64,000 nucleotides of DNA, taken from NCBI RefSeq assembly GCF_003171515.1, contig NC_089398.1:1364001-1428000 (forward strand), read 5' to 3'. The position numbers and the translations under genes are program-made. Under the pieces are notes generated by a model that saw only the letters and a list, made by a program, of their open reading frames with translations, did not search any database and was not told the DNA's origin. Shown here piece by piece: positions 11,501 to 21,396 of this stretch. Every line of letters starts with the position of its first letter. Position 1 is the first letter of the stretch. The DNA is from Pyrenophora tritici-repentis (taxonomy: Eukaryota > Ascomycota > Dothideomycetes > Pleosporales > Pleosporaceae).

Positions 11501-12211
11501 CAGTCGAGGAAGAAAGTGCTTGGCGGCGAGCATCCTGACATGCTGATTAGTATGGGCAACCTAGCGTCGACGTACAGGAATCAAGGGCGATGGAAGGAGG
11601 CCGAAGAGCTGGAGGTGCAAGTGATCCAGTCGAGCAAGAGAGTGCTTGGCCACGAGCATCCTGACACGCTGAGAAGCACGGCCAACCTGGCGTCGACGTA
11701 CTGGAACCAAGGGCGGTGGAAGGAGGCTGAAGAGCTGGGGGAGCAAGTGATGCAGGCGAGGAAGAGAGTGCTTGGCGATGAGCATCCTGACACGCTGATT
11801 AGTATGGGCAACCTAGCGTCGACGTACAGGAACCAAGGGCGATGGAAGGAGGCCGAAGAGCTGGAGGTGCAAGTGATGCAGGCGAGGAAGAGAGTGCTTG
11901 GCGACAAGCATCCTCACACGCTGATTAGTATGGGCAACCTGGCGTCGACGTACAGGAACCAAGGGCGATGGAAGGAGGCCGAAGAGCTGGAGGTGCAAGT
12001 GATGCAGGCGAGGAAGAGAGTGCTTGGCCACGAGCATCCTGACACGCTGAGCAGCATGGCCAACCTGGCGTCGACGTACAGGAACCAAGGGCGATGGAAG
12101 GAGGCCGAACAGCTGGAGGTGCAAGTGATGCAGGCGAGGAAGAGAGTGCTTGGCGATGAGCATCCTGACATGTTGACTAGCATGCACAACCTAGCCTTCA
12201 CGCTGCACTAA
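8591..12211 (+). CDS. HET / NB-ARC / TPR NOD-like receptor (STAND NTPase)
   Basis: 1206 residues, one exon, started at the ATG at 8591 because fungal HET domains usually begin at such an MRLL motif; the frame is open for a further 84 nt upstream but without ATG. Residues 1-230 are a HET domain (PPYAILSHRW, WVDTCCIDK, FTRGWTLQELIAP, YCLLGILGV). Around residue 285 the P-loop GLGGTGKS opens an NB-ARC module with Walker B-like CLLIFDN, an FTTT sensor and LPLA. Residues 653-1198 are 13 units of 42 residues, kinesin-light-chain-type TPR. Such proteins act as intracellular receptors; binding at the repeats triggers NTP-dependent oligomerisation, and HET domains drive cell death in heterokaryon incompatibility. 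The gene lies inside an element with inverted repeats. The end is truncated compared with what follows the stop. Confidence 0.93.
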   Translation: MRLLHLDALGRLVSTDFHGNTIPPYAILSHRWSSSEILFNDVQSEAYKEKEEGYRKLEFCAKQAAQDKLQYFWVDTCCIDKWNLAELSKAINSMFQWYKNATRCYVFLSDVSVSAATEPVQRSDWEASFRKSVWFTRGWTLQELIAPVSVEFFSYEGHPLGDKASLDQLIHEITDIPLAALRNCPLDQFPTSEREGWAKKRRTTEAEDTVYCLLGILGVSMPTVYGEGQESARSRLQAEVKAAVNAPSIIPFSRNHRFVGRESQLTKLEAKLFSNEHTTTILAIVGLGGTGKSQLALEVAHRTRQSNKNCSVFWIDASDKDSLYQSYARVAQKLNVLGWNDDQADIKQLAKRCVVEISTRQCLLIFDNAEDTTLRSGGSSTIEYAVLADCLPQSKQCSVIFTTTNSNTAQALALENVIVLRELTLDAALKMLQVRLARPLANTEQQEAKHLLRELSYLPLAVMQAAACMNASGLTVQQYRSRLDKHKELAIKHSCDSSEGRLQGSGVKDTVAATLFLSIDQISRDNAFAADYLFLAACVDRKDISLDLLEAASMQEREDTIRVLDKYALVTRRPAESALDVHRLVHQALRERLQMQGQLIQRTKRTITQLLRVFPDDDHSNRSKWRRLLPHAQYALSNSPADDNDEERLRLAANCAISLSSDGRYEEAEELGVQVMQSRKRVLGHEHPDTLSSMTNLASTYWNQGRWKEAEELGVQVMQTRKRVLGGEHPDTLISMANLASTYWNQGRWKEAEELGVQVMQTRKRVLGHEHPNTLMSMANLASTHWNQGRWKEAEELGVQVMQTRKRVLGHEHPDTLMSIGNLAATYRNQGRWKEAEQLEVQVMQARKRVLGDEHPDTLTGITNLATTYINQGRWKEAEELGVQVMQSSKRVLGDEHPHTLSSMANLASTYWNQGRWKEAEELEVQVIQSSKRVLGDEHPHTLTGMANLASTYRNQGRWKEAEELGVQVMQSRKKVLGGEHPDMLISMGNLASTYRNQGRWKEAEELEVQVIQSSKRVLGHEHPDTLRSTANLASTYWNQGRWKEAEELGEQVMQARKRVLGDEHPDTLISMGNLASTYRNQGRWKEAEELEVQVMQARKRVLGDKHPHTLISMGNLASTYRNQGRWKEAEELEVQVMQARKRVLGHEHPDTLSSMANLASTYRNQGRWKEAEQLEVQVMQARKRVLGDEHPDMLTSMHNLAFTLH
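10547..12184 (+). repeat. Array of 13 near-identical 126-bp TPR units
   Basis: Exactly 13 x 126 bp in frame, each encoding NLA-T-NQGRWKEAE-L--QV-Q--KRVLG-EHP-TL and varying mainly at a few sites: W/R/I after TY, G or E after EEL, T/S/A and R/S after Q, and G/H/D before EHP. The first unit is the most diverged. The near-identity at DNA level points to recent unit exchange or concerted evolution. Confidence 0.95.
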
Positions 12212-12340
12212 CAGGCTCGTTACAGGGAGGCTATTGCACTAATAGAAAGATGCTGTTAGCTACGCGAGCAGGTTCTTAGCGAGCAACATCTTAATACACA
12301 GTCGTTGCTTAACATGCGGACTGACTAGCGAGCGGAGTGT
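12209..12340 (+). pseudogene. Decayed terminal TPR unit downstream of the NLR stop
   Basis: The NLR frame continues beyond its TAA (12209-12211) as a recognisable TPR unit, with QARYREAIALIERC, LREQVLSEQH and LNTQSLLNM. It is broken by two more stops, TAG at 12257-12259 and TAG at 12326-12328. All three stops could come from C-to-T or G-to-A changes in Gln or Trp codons. The original receptor was therefore probably about 40 residues longer. Confidence 0.7.
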
Positions 12341-12899
12341 AAACAGATTAATAAGTAAGACAACTTCATCGTATTACTAGTATCTGCAGATCGTAAAGTT
12401 AACTTAGATGCCACACTATACAACGTTAGTATAAGCATGATTTTTAATTGTGTACTATAATGCAGCAGTGGTTGTTGATACGGCTAAGGTATCGGAATCA
12501 CCTTCGTTGCAACGAGTTGAAAATGATTGTGATTGTTCTTGTTCTTTTATGGAGGTGGAGGGAGGTCGGCAGTAAGGCAGCAGCTAGAGCTCGGACCACA
12601 CGGCTTAGTCAGCCGTGTAATCCAAGCTCGTGCATGCAGCAACCAGCTGCCTTATCTACCGCAGGTTCGATTCCCAACAGTGGTAGCTTCTACTAATTAC
12701 GACATCTTAAATGTACTCCGTACAGTGGATTCCCGCAAAAAAATAATAGATATATATAAGTAACGAGCCTATCTACAACGCGCGCGTGCATGTCTAGAAG
12801 AATAGCTATCTGCAAGACGGGAATAAGCGCTGTGTGGGGCGACGAACTTAGCTCAAGACCGCAATTCTCAGCCACTGCGCGTAGGGTAGATACGTAGAT
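12341..12899. other. Interior spacer of the NLR element, no gene seen
   Basis: AT-richer than the flanks, with no convincing open frame. A perfect pol III B-box-like string, GGTTCGATTCC, lies near 12664-12674, but the flanking bases do not form a tRNA T-stem. Confidence 0.5.
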
Positions 12900-13346
12900 A
12901 TCTCAGCACGCTACTGCGAGCTACTGCATGCTAAGAGCTACCAGCTGCGCACTTCTAGCTAGACGCATTTCAACAATCTTGCTGTTTGCGCGGAGAAACT
13001 GCCGGGATGTGCTTATATTACCCTAAGCCAACATCTCGAGGCTGCAGTCTTAATCTTTGCTATCTTAGCTTCCTTCCTATTCCACCGAGCTTTGTGCAGA
13101 TGTGTACTGTCGCAAACAGACAGGGGAGTAACGGAGGAGAGTTAAAAGACAACGTTAATAGAATGAGCGACAGCACAGTTAACGGCGCGCTTTTCGGCCT
13201 CGGAGACTAATGTGCTGGGAGAACGAGAGTTGCAGAATAGATGCACATTGCACTTGTTTGTATTCGAGACTACTAGGGGCAATCCGAGGGTCCGGAAGAG
13301 AAAGCGTCCCGTTACACCGTGCGTCCCGGCACGCTTGGACTGACAT
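12900..13346 (-). repeat. Right terminal inverted repeat of the NLR element
   Basis: Inverted counterpart of 7653-8099, the same length to the base, followed by TA at 13347-13348. The outer tip reads GGACTGACAT on the plus strand. Confidence 0.88.
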
Positions 13347-13348
13347 TA

Positions 13349-14055
13349 CCCCATGGTATAGTTCAAGAATTGGTAGGCTCCGAGACGTTGAGCGAGCAGC
13401 CAGGCTTGGAGAGTGGGCGGGACCCAATTACACAGCGGTAGCACATGTGTCGATGGGGATGCACTGCTCGCTGGGTTCGGATGTAGGTAGGGGCTTTGGT
13501 GCTGGAGAGAACGGCCAAGCGTATGACTTCCTGTCTTAGCTTGAGCCACTTTTCTTTTGTTCCCCGGGGCCGCGGTCTGCAGAGGTGGAGGCCGTTCTGG
13601 CATGGGCAGCTGAATCTGGTGTAGGTGGGATATCTTTCTTGTATAGGAATTGTAGAAAAAGTCCAAAGATATCGTGGTCAACTTCTGTAAGCTGAATGGA
13701 CATTCCCTCATCTGCCGGAGCGGTGCTCTCGTTCTTTTCCTTGTCGCATGATGCGTCCCCTTCGCCAGAAGACGAAAGCTTTCACTTCTTATTTGCTACC
13801 TTGTCGGTGCGAATGGCGTTGAGGCGGGCGATCTCTTTGGCGAAGAAGATGGAGTGGGAACTGAGGAGTGCAATGGGGAGGTTCCAGCTAAAGACATTTG
13901 GTGAGTTGCCGACGATCACCTCAATGCTTGGGTCTGCGATCCTGATATGGTATTAGCATCTTTTTATCGCTTTGCTTGGGCATCGATATGTACCTTTTGC
14001 CAAAACTCTCTGGATGTGCGGCTGTGCCGGGATACGGAGGATGCGAAGGATTCAT
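13349..14055 (-). pseudogene. BTB/POZ-domain gene, 5' (N-terminal) part, interrupted by the NLR element
   Basis: Start ATG at 14055-14053. Exon 1 runs to 13994, followed by a 52-nt intron 13942-13993 (GTACAT donor, GCTAAT branch, TCAG acceptor). Exon 2 encodes a BTB fold: IEVIVGNSPNVFSWNLPIAL, SSHSIFFAKEI, then IQLTEVDHDIFGLFLQFLY, and in another frame the typical AWLLAQRLGAYQFLNYTMG. At that point, 13349, the frame meets the element; its continuation is at 7650. There is also an in-frame TGA at 13782-13784 and a change of frame between about 13620 and 13540. Either these are decay, or small unrecognised introns account for them. Fungal BTB proteins of this type are mostly of unknown function (adaptor-like). 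Confidence 0.72.
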
Positions 14056-15297
14056 CTTTTGTGATGGGATATCGAAGAATACAATAGTAGAGTGTCGTAA
14101 TGCAAGTGTTTCATCCGAATACAAAGCTGGGAATATTTCTCTGTAGTTGTTAGACGATTGGTTCTTGTTCAGCTTGGTAGACTAAGAGTAGCCTGGAGCA
14201 TACCGTTACACTGTACCGAAGATGGATAAGATGTGTTGTAGTCTCGGTACGAATCTTCTTGGGAGCTCTTATCCAGACAAGAAATGAGATAGAAGCCGCA
14301 GCCTACGTAAAGCGAGCCGAGCTAAGTGCAGGCAGGCGCAACGAAGAGTGGGAGATGCATGTGTATTTCCTTAATTCGAAGTGACATGCATGACGGATAC
14401 AGCTTTACCGTATAGTTGAAGGCTACTATGGGCAGCTAGGGCTTTATTCGAGATGCTTTGGCCTCTTAATGGAGGATAAGATATCTGTGAACTCACCATG
14501 TGTATCGTGTGAGCGATTGCGCGTAGATTCGAGCCGAGTGGCAAGTGCTCTCTAGGGAAGACGTTCTAATGAGGTGCGTCATGGAACGCTCCTTCTAAGC
14601 TCATGCCACTCAGCAACACGCGCCACACGATTTTCAGGCCGATAGCGCTTTGAAAGCGGTATGAAGACCGCACACCAATCAGGCACTAAATTTGAACAGA
14701 TAAAATGGCTGGTTGAAGCATACATATGCGTAAGTGATCGATAAGTTAGGGCGTGATCATGGTATGTATACACAGTTGATAAGCTTGGGGCGTGAGAAAG
14801 GTCATCATGATACCTTAGTAGATTTGTTGCAGTGAATGCAATAAATTAAAGTGTAACCGCGCGAGGCAGTAATCAGAGTATATTGTGTGTGTCGTCTTGT
14901 AGTGTTTTGTCTGCTCGCCTTTTTACGAAGGCAGCAGCAGGGTCTGTTTACATGACGTATCTATGATACAGCTGAGGTAAGAGGTGCTCAATAAAGAGAG
15001 GAAGCAGCACCAGACCACCAACACGTGATCTGCTTCTCCTCATAACCGTCACAAGATTCCAACAACCCTTCCACATAACTTCTGTGATGTGCAACTGAAC
15101 ATTTAGTGTATTATTGAGACCTACTACTACGAATCCCATGGAATATACCGTGAGCTCACTCAGGGTATATGAAATCGACTCTGCCAAACCGTGATTTTCG
15201 CCGCAATCACCATGTGGTTATCTCCGGGTATCTCTGTCTTATCTCCGAAACATCACCATATACACCACTGTGATCTGAAAAACACCACAAAGCATTT
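14056..15297. other. Intergenic, no gene seen
   Basis: Only short random frames. This stretch holds the presumed promoter of the BTB gene and the 3' flank of the transporter. Confidence 0.55.
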
Positions 15298-16929
15298 TTA
15301 GACCTTGGGTTCGACATTGACCCTCTCGGCATGGCCATAGCCAGAGACCTTGAGGTTGCCGGCCTCGATATCGCGCTGAACCCGGTCAAGACGAGACTCG
15401 ATATTGCCCGCCTTCCAAGCAGGCAGACCAGAATCAAAGACGTCGTCCATCTCTTCGAGGGTCTTGCCCTTGGTCTCGGGCGCGGTTAGAAACATATGAA
15501 TGAACGCCACAGCATTGAAAGTGCCGAAGATCATATACATCTTCCAGTTGATGGACCACAGAAGAGGGGGGACCGCAAATGCGAGAATGCAGTTCCAGGC
15601 CCAATTGCTCGCAGTTGCCAGAGACACAGCCTTCGCGCGGACCTTACTGGGGAATAGCTCGCTTGGATAAGTCCAGGAAACCGGGCCCCAAGTTGTCGCA
15701 AAGGTTGCAACAAAAAGGTATGAGCAAGCCACAATTGCCTTGGAAACTGCGCTATGCTCACGAGGAACAACCCAGGAGATATCCTTATCGGTCTTATCCG
15801 GATTTGGGTTCCCGTATGATGCCTGGAGAGCACCGGTAGTGAATAGCCAGACAGCCATCAAAAAGGATCCGCAAAGTAGAGCTGGGCGTCGTCCAAATTT
15901 GTCCAGGTACATGATAGCTGGTAGGGTCATAGCTACGTTGATAATGTACTGGATCGAAGCGGTGAGGAGCTCGTCGGCGATGCCAGCCCCGCGCATGATG
16001 AACACGATATAGTACATCATTATATTCTATATAACATTAGCCCACTCTCTCACACACATGTTCACAGGGCCATATATACTGACCATTCCAGATAGTTGAC
16101 TCCACGCCTGTATGGATACTCCAAGAATAACACGTTTGAGGATGCGTGGTTTGGTAAGTGCGGCGAAGCTCGTCTCAGCCACCTCACGCTCGAAGCGAAG
16201 TGCCTCCTCAATCTCCTTGTATTCGGCAAGCACCTTTGGATGATTCATATCACCATGACCATGGAGATTCGCAAGGGTTCGGAGAGCCTCATCCCAACGG
16301 TCCTTAGAGGCTAGCCAGCGTGGGGATCGAGGGAAGAAGAAGAAGCCGAGAAAGAGGAGAAGACCTGGGATAGCCTGAACGCCCCAAGGGATCCTGAAAG
16401 CGGCAGTACCTTGGTTTGGGTTCTTGACACCACCCAATTTCCGACCAATGGGCAAAATGTGCTGTGGCAAAGAAAATGCAAAAACTCGTACCTGTTGAAG
16501 TGAAACTACACGTCCGCGGATTTCCTTGGGAGCAATCTCGGCCTGATACACTGGAACAATCGCTGAGCAAATACCGATGGCGTAGCCACCAATGACTCGG
16601 CCGACACAGAGAAGAGCGACACCGTTGGAAGCCGCCTGTAGGATTGCTCCCACGACCCAAACAAGAGCGGCGATCTGGATGGCGTTTCGACGCGACAGAC
16701 GGTCGGCAAGGAAAGAAGAAGAAAGTGCTCCCACGAGCGAACCTGCTGGCATACTGGCAGTGATTCCACCTTGGCGAGTGCCGGCTGGGTTTTTGAAGTA
16801 CTTCTTGTAAGCCGGTGTACCGATGGCGCCAGACATGGAGGAGATATCGAAACCGAACAGAATACCGCCAAGAGCAGCAAAGCCGCAAATGGCGTAGACG
16901 TTGTAGATTTGGGGGAACTGCGAGATCAT
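15298..16929 (-). CDS. MFS sugar (hexose-type) transporter, possibly lacking one membrane segment
   Basis: Exons 16929-16084 and 16026-15298 (intron 16027-16083, GTCAGT...ATAG) give 524 residues. Plasma-membrane sugar:proton symporter of the major facilitator superfamily. Visible signatures are GGILFGFDISSMSGAI in helix 1, DRLSRRNAIQ after helix 2, GRVIGGYAIG, PVYQAEIAPKEIRGR before helix 5, PRSPRWLASKDR in the central loop, QLSGMN in helix 7 and YLDKFGRRPAL. Start chosen at 16929 (MISQFPQIYNVY), directly before helix 1; an in-frame N-terminal extension upstream looks non-coding. After VVSLQQ the usual helix-5 segment (W-I--G pattern) is absent and replaced by a short basic stretch; a perfect CAG|GTACGA donor sits there. 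It may be deleted or mis-spliced. The substrate is not inferable. Confidence 0.82.
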
Positions 16930-19900
16930 TGTGAGCGCATATCTTAAGACGCGACTAGGATGTTGAGTCCTTGCCTTCATCCTATCAAATGGGAGGTCTT
17001 GGTTGAGAAGAAGTTGCACGCAAAACTGCGGGTGGAAGAAAGAAGTAGCAGGATCAGTAATATTACTTATAGTACCAGGCCCGCGGGAAGTAAAGTGGGG
17101 GAGCGCGTGATATCGCGCGGCCCAAGTCCGTGCGGGTGGGCTACACCTTTCACTCACTTGACGCCGCCTTTACCTCGTTCCCGACCAACTACACAATCCC
17201 TGATCCTAGCAATCACCCGGGTTTTAATGTGGTGGTGGTGGTGTTGACCAAGGTTGTAACGTTGTAACCCCGCAATCGGGCGTTTGGCCAGGGCATATGT
17301 AGATCCTACAGAAATCCGGTAATATTGCCCGGGGTAGCGCGTTGGCCATATTGTTTGCAGGAGAATCTTCAATGAGGTGGACTCGACACATATGATCTTC
17401 CCACTATGCTGACACATGTTCTTCCCAGTCCCATGGAGTCGCACTAGCAAGGCATCCAAGTAGTGAAGGACTGCGACGTTGTGTAACAAAGGTTGTAATT
17501 TGTGATCTAACCTCCACAACATATGTACATTACACCTATCAGAGTGGACTGCTCAGTCGAATTGAGATCAATGCATCGGAAGCAGGACCATTACATGCGG
17601 ATAGCAAGCTCCATATGGAGCACAAGTTGGCCCCAAATGACTATATCGGTAAATGCACCGTGCCAGGAAATTCCGCCCTGTTCAAGAGTTCAAGAGTTCA
17701 AGGACAACAATAGGTGGCCTTCGCATATTGCCAGGATTTCCGTCTCGGCATAGGCGCGGCGTTGCATGATCATTCCGCGACCAAGGTAAAGGTGAGCCAG
17801 TTATCTCTGGTAACTAAGCGCTGTGACGGAGTATCATGTACTCTCGTATATGGGCATTGTTTATATCATATCATTTGACTGCGACCATGGTATCTGAAGC
17901 CCGCACGCTTGTTTACAATCATGGTGATCTGGGAGGCTACAAGAGTTGACGTCGTTGGCGAACGCGCCAAGCATGCAGTAATGCCGCCAGCCGTTGACAC
18001 CCAAGCCCCTCGCCTCGTCTGCAGACCAATCAGCGCAGAACAACCAACATGGCTGCGGCGTTTTTTGGTGGCAGCAGGGTCAGGAGAGGCGGAACGCGTT
18101 GAGTGCTACTTCAAGCAATATAGCCGAGAAGGCATCCGCACTCCCATTGTGAAGGCAGGCTTGTTCCGCTTGTCGAACTCGGGGTTACCCCCACAAGAAA
18201 CATAAGTAATCCACCCTAAATCGTGTGGATCTGGAAGATCAGTGGTGATTGATCTGTTTGGTCAGAGTCCAAGGTTAACTACTTTGAGTACGGAGCCACA
18301 AAACTCGGTCCGAATAGAGTCACCTGCCACGGGGTAGAGTTGAGGCCCTACTCAAGTGCGCCCTTACAAAGGGTACAACACGCCATTGGAGCACAAGCAT
18401 GCTTATTTCGGCAAGTGTTCACGCAGGTGAGATCTTAGAGCGTTTGGTATGACTTCAAGCTTCGGTGTCGCCTTGCGCTGGGGTTGACAAACTGCATGTC
18501 GCGCTCACTGAAATTGTGTCGTGCACATTGAACTTGTATCGTGCAGCCTAGACCAATATTTCTTGCTGTACCCAGAACTTAACGAGGCAGAAAGGAGGTA
18601 AGTAGTCCATATGAAGAGGAGCCAGTTACATAACAAAAAGTGGTGGTGGAACATCAGGCCTCAGAACTGAATACCAGGCTGTAAATTCTGTGTTACATGT
18701 CAGCAATATTGCTGCAGTACGATGATAAGCGCACTACCTTGAAAATGTCCTGTAGTCTACATAAGTTAGCATTGGCATTCGCTAAGTGCAGTTTAAGGGA
18801 TAAGTAATCGACCGGTAGGGTATTCTTTGTCCTACCTACCTAGGTAGGCACTGAGAGTGAGAGAGTACAACGGGGCGGGTAGGCACGCTTTTGAGGTAAC
18901 CATATGCTATCAAGGGATTGACTTCACGCTGCAAACGAGAGAGAAATCGGTGTGGTATGATGGCTGGTGTTTGCACTTGTGCAGGTACCTACGACACCTA
19001 GGGTCGTCGCGGGAATCTTCACGCAATACAGGCTATGTTGACCGGAGATTTATCTGCAAATTTCTGGAGACATGTTCTGCGAGCGTCCTTTGCGACAGCT
19101 CCTGAACATTTTCTTGGCTATAGCCTTGTCTTCCCCAATGAAATGTGCTACAAAATTCTCACCTCTAATATATGAAGAAGCGTTTATACTGAGAACGATG
19201 AAGAAACAATCTAGTGAGCATGTTCCCGGTTTGCAATTATAACTTCTTGTTCGCAGCTTGTTTGGTCGAACTCGATTCAAGAGAAGTCGCAGCTTCTGCC
19301 AAGGGTCCACTTAACAAGACGTTCCTTCTGTCCGTCCTCCGCGGCTCCTTCTCCACTTCCCAGATTCTATCGTTGACATCCCTTAACTCTGCATTTTCAT
19401 CACCTCTCTGCCGTCGAACCCTAGCATCGTGCCTCCGATTCGCTATTCGCCATTGCAAGCGAACCAGTAGAACCGCACTAGTTAACCTCCACTACCTTCC
19501 AATCGCATGTCGCATCACAGTATAACCCTTCGATAATTCGACCACGGACCAACATAGATATAGAAAGGGATTAGTTCTGTGTTATGCAGTATTACAAATG
19601 TGTCGCCGCCGTTCCTGCCAGGCCGTGGCTGTTGGGCTGAATCAAACATCGCGATGCTCCTGCATTAGATCCCGCGGACTGGCCTGCTGACATAGGCAAC
19701 GTGCCTTCTATACCATGGAGAATTTTCAACCCAAAGACTCGAAAGGGCGTACTACGGGCTCAATCCAGGATTCATGTGATTATTGCATCACCCGACAATA
19801 CAGTCAGCAGAAGCACTTAGGTCATCATACTGAGCTTACCTACTGTGGCAACCCGTTCAAAGCTCTCAGCACGCGCACGACGATCCACAGCTCGTGCCAC

Positions 19901-20822
19901 CCTCGCTCATCGCCACGATTTCTTCTGGTATCACAAACCTTTGGCTCCAGTTAGTTGTTGGCAGGAGATATTCAACATCTGCATTGCCAATCTATTGGCA
20001 ACCTCCAGAGGCGAACGAACAAGCATCGCGTGTTACGAAAATAGAAAGTCGACGTGTGATTTTCTAGCTGAGGCCGCGAACATCAAGATCACAAGGAGGA
20101 GCGGTCAAGTACACCGTACATTAGTCCCGGGATAAAGCGAAGAGAAGGCAAACGACTCAGTCAACGACGCATATCATCCATTATACTTACGCGGTTACCG
20201 ATGAAGACGAATTCGCAAACCTCCCTCATCGTTACTTCCTCACTACGTTATATCCCATTTCGACTCCGCTCATATTGTCTCTGGATCAGATACTGTCGAA
20301 CCCAACAAACAAGATTGAATTGGCACCAATTATACATTGGAAGGTCGACGCACGATAGCAACCCTAGGAGCATCATGCCGCACCACATCACCAACTGCGT
20401 CTTCGCACGTACGAGCCTGACAACCTGCGATGTCTTTGTCATGGCCCTTCCCTATTTGGATCCGAGGGCAGCGCTTTCCCCAGAAGAATTCATTGTAGCC
20501 GCAAGTCCATGGTTCCTCGACGCAGAGACGGTTTGGTGGCGCAAGTTCCTCATGGGCGCAGGGTAGTCAATACGGCTCACCACAGAGATCAACTCTAAAG
20601 GTCACGCTTGCCCACATCGCATGACAACACCGAATATAGGCCATTGGGCGAAGCAATATTCACTACACATTTTCGCCATCATAATACAGCGAGGATGACC
20701 TCACATCGTTAATAGAAGTTTGTACAGTTACACTATCATGACGACAACGAGGCTGACGAATGACGAGGCACTTGGTGAAATTTGCGCCACATCCTTCCTC
20801 TCTACCAACTCGGGGGGGGTTC
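16930..20822. other. Gene-poor 3.9-kb region
   Basis: The first 300 bp is the transporter promoter. Beyond that I find only short frames without introns, domains or conserved look, and no long terminal repeats. A palindrome CCTACCTAGGTAGG occurs near 18835-18848. It could be decayed repeat DNA, but nothing identifiable remains. Confidence 0.5.
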
Positions 20823-21396
20823 CTAGTACGGCGCCTTCAACACAGCATGCACATACGTCTTTGTGCAGTCTGTCGCATTCCCCATCCAGCTCAACACCTC
20901 CGCATCCAACACGCCCTCGCAAATCGTCCAACCCTCTCTTTGACCATCTACTGTTAATAAATATCCCGCGTCCAACTCGATATTGCCCGTTGGCTGAACC
21001 GACGCGAGAAACTGCAGCTCGCTACCGGCTGTGACACGCGTGCTGTTATACCGATACATTTGATTTCCGAACGGTGCCGCCGAAATCGTCGAAAGCGTGC
21101 CATCTGTGAGAGTGAAATTGGGAAGGGAACCATATCCCGGGCCTGTGAGGCGCAAGAGGAGAGCGGGTTGATGGAAGGGATCCTAGATAGGTTGTTAGCA
21201 TGGTGAGATTGGTTAGAGGGAGTTGGATAAAACCTACGAAGAGGGATGTGGCGGATACAGCCTTAAGCTCTGAACTATTCTCCCCAATTTTCTCCTGCGA
21301 AGTAGTGACGAGAAGGAAGTTTGTGAGATCCATTGGTAGCGCCGCGGCGATGGTTGCGCCTGCGATGGCGACCGATATGATGGATGAGAAGCGCAT
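20823..21396 (-). CDS. Small secreted protein of unknown function
   Basis: Exons 21396-21238 and 21182-20823 around a 55-nt intron (GTAGGT...CTAG); 172 residues. The N-terminus MRFSSIISVAIAGATIAAAL is a clear signal peptide. The mature part contains LTGPGYGSLPNFTLTDGTL and a C-terminal half with two Cys, a pattern I associate with a widespread family of ascomycete secreted proteins without known function. It is probably an extracellular or cell-wall protein. Divergently placed from nothing obvious; 1.3 kb of empty sequence lies upstream. Confidence 0.78.

Larger units (their letters stand above)
7653..13346. mobile_element. 5.7-kb element with 447-bp inverted repeats and TA duplication carrying an NLR gene
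   Basis: The ends are inverted copies: 7653-8099 and 12900-13346, both 447 bp. The element is flanked by TA at 7651-7652 and at 13347-13348, the target duplication of the Tc1/mariner/pogo superfamily. Both ends read ATGTCA-R-TCCA inward. Removing the element plus one TA rejoins a BTB gene in frame, which independently supports these boundaries. The only gene inside is the HET-NLR at 8591; I see no transposase or transposase remnant. By termini it is a non-autonomous element with host-type cargo. An alternative is an old inverted duplication of regulatory DNA, but the TA sites and the split gene argue against that. Confidence 0.8.

Noticed and set aside
10547..12184. Regular repeats as a possible CRISPR-like or satellite array
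   Set aside because: Units are contiguous, 126 bp, in frame and encode TPRs; no spacers. The organism is a fungus.
12530..12700. Possible tRNA or SINE because of a perfect GGTTCGATTCC B box
   Set aside because: Bases beside it cannot form a T-stem and no good A box lies at the right distance.
7653..13346. A retrotransposon interpretation of the flanking repeats
   Set aside because: The repeats are inverted, not direct, there is no reverse transcriptase or integrase, and the duplication is TA.
17909..18205. 98-codon plus-strand frame
   Set aside because: No ATG at the frame start, no domain, and an isolated position in a gene-poor stretch.
19237..19458. Minus-strand frame with a bZIP-like RIANRRHDARVRRQ stretch
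   Set aside because: No leucine heptads follow, no start context and no flanking exons found.
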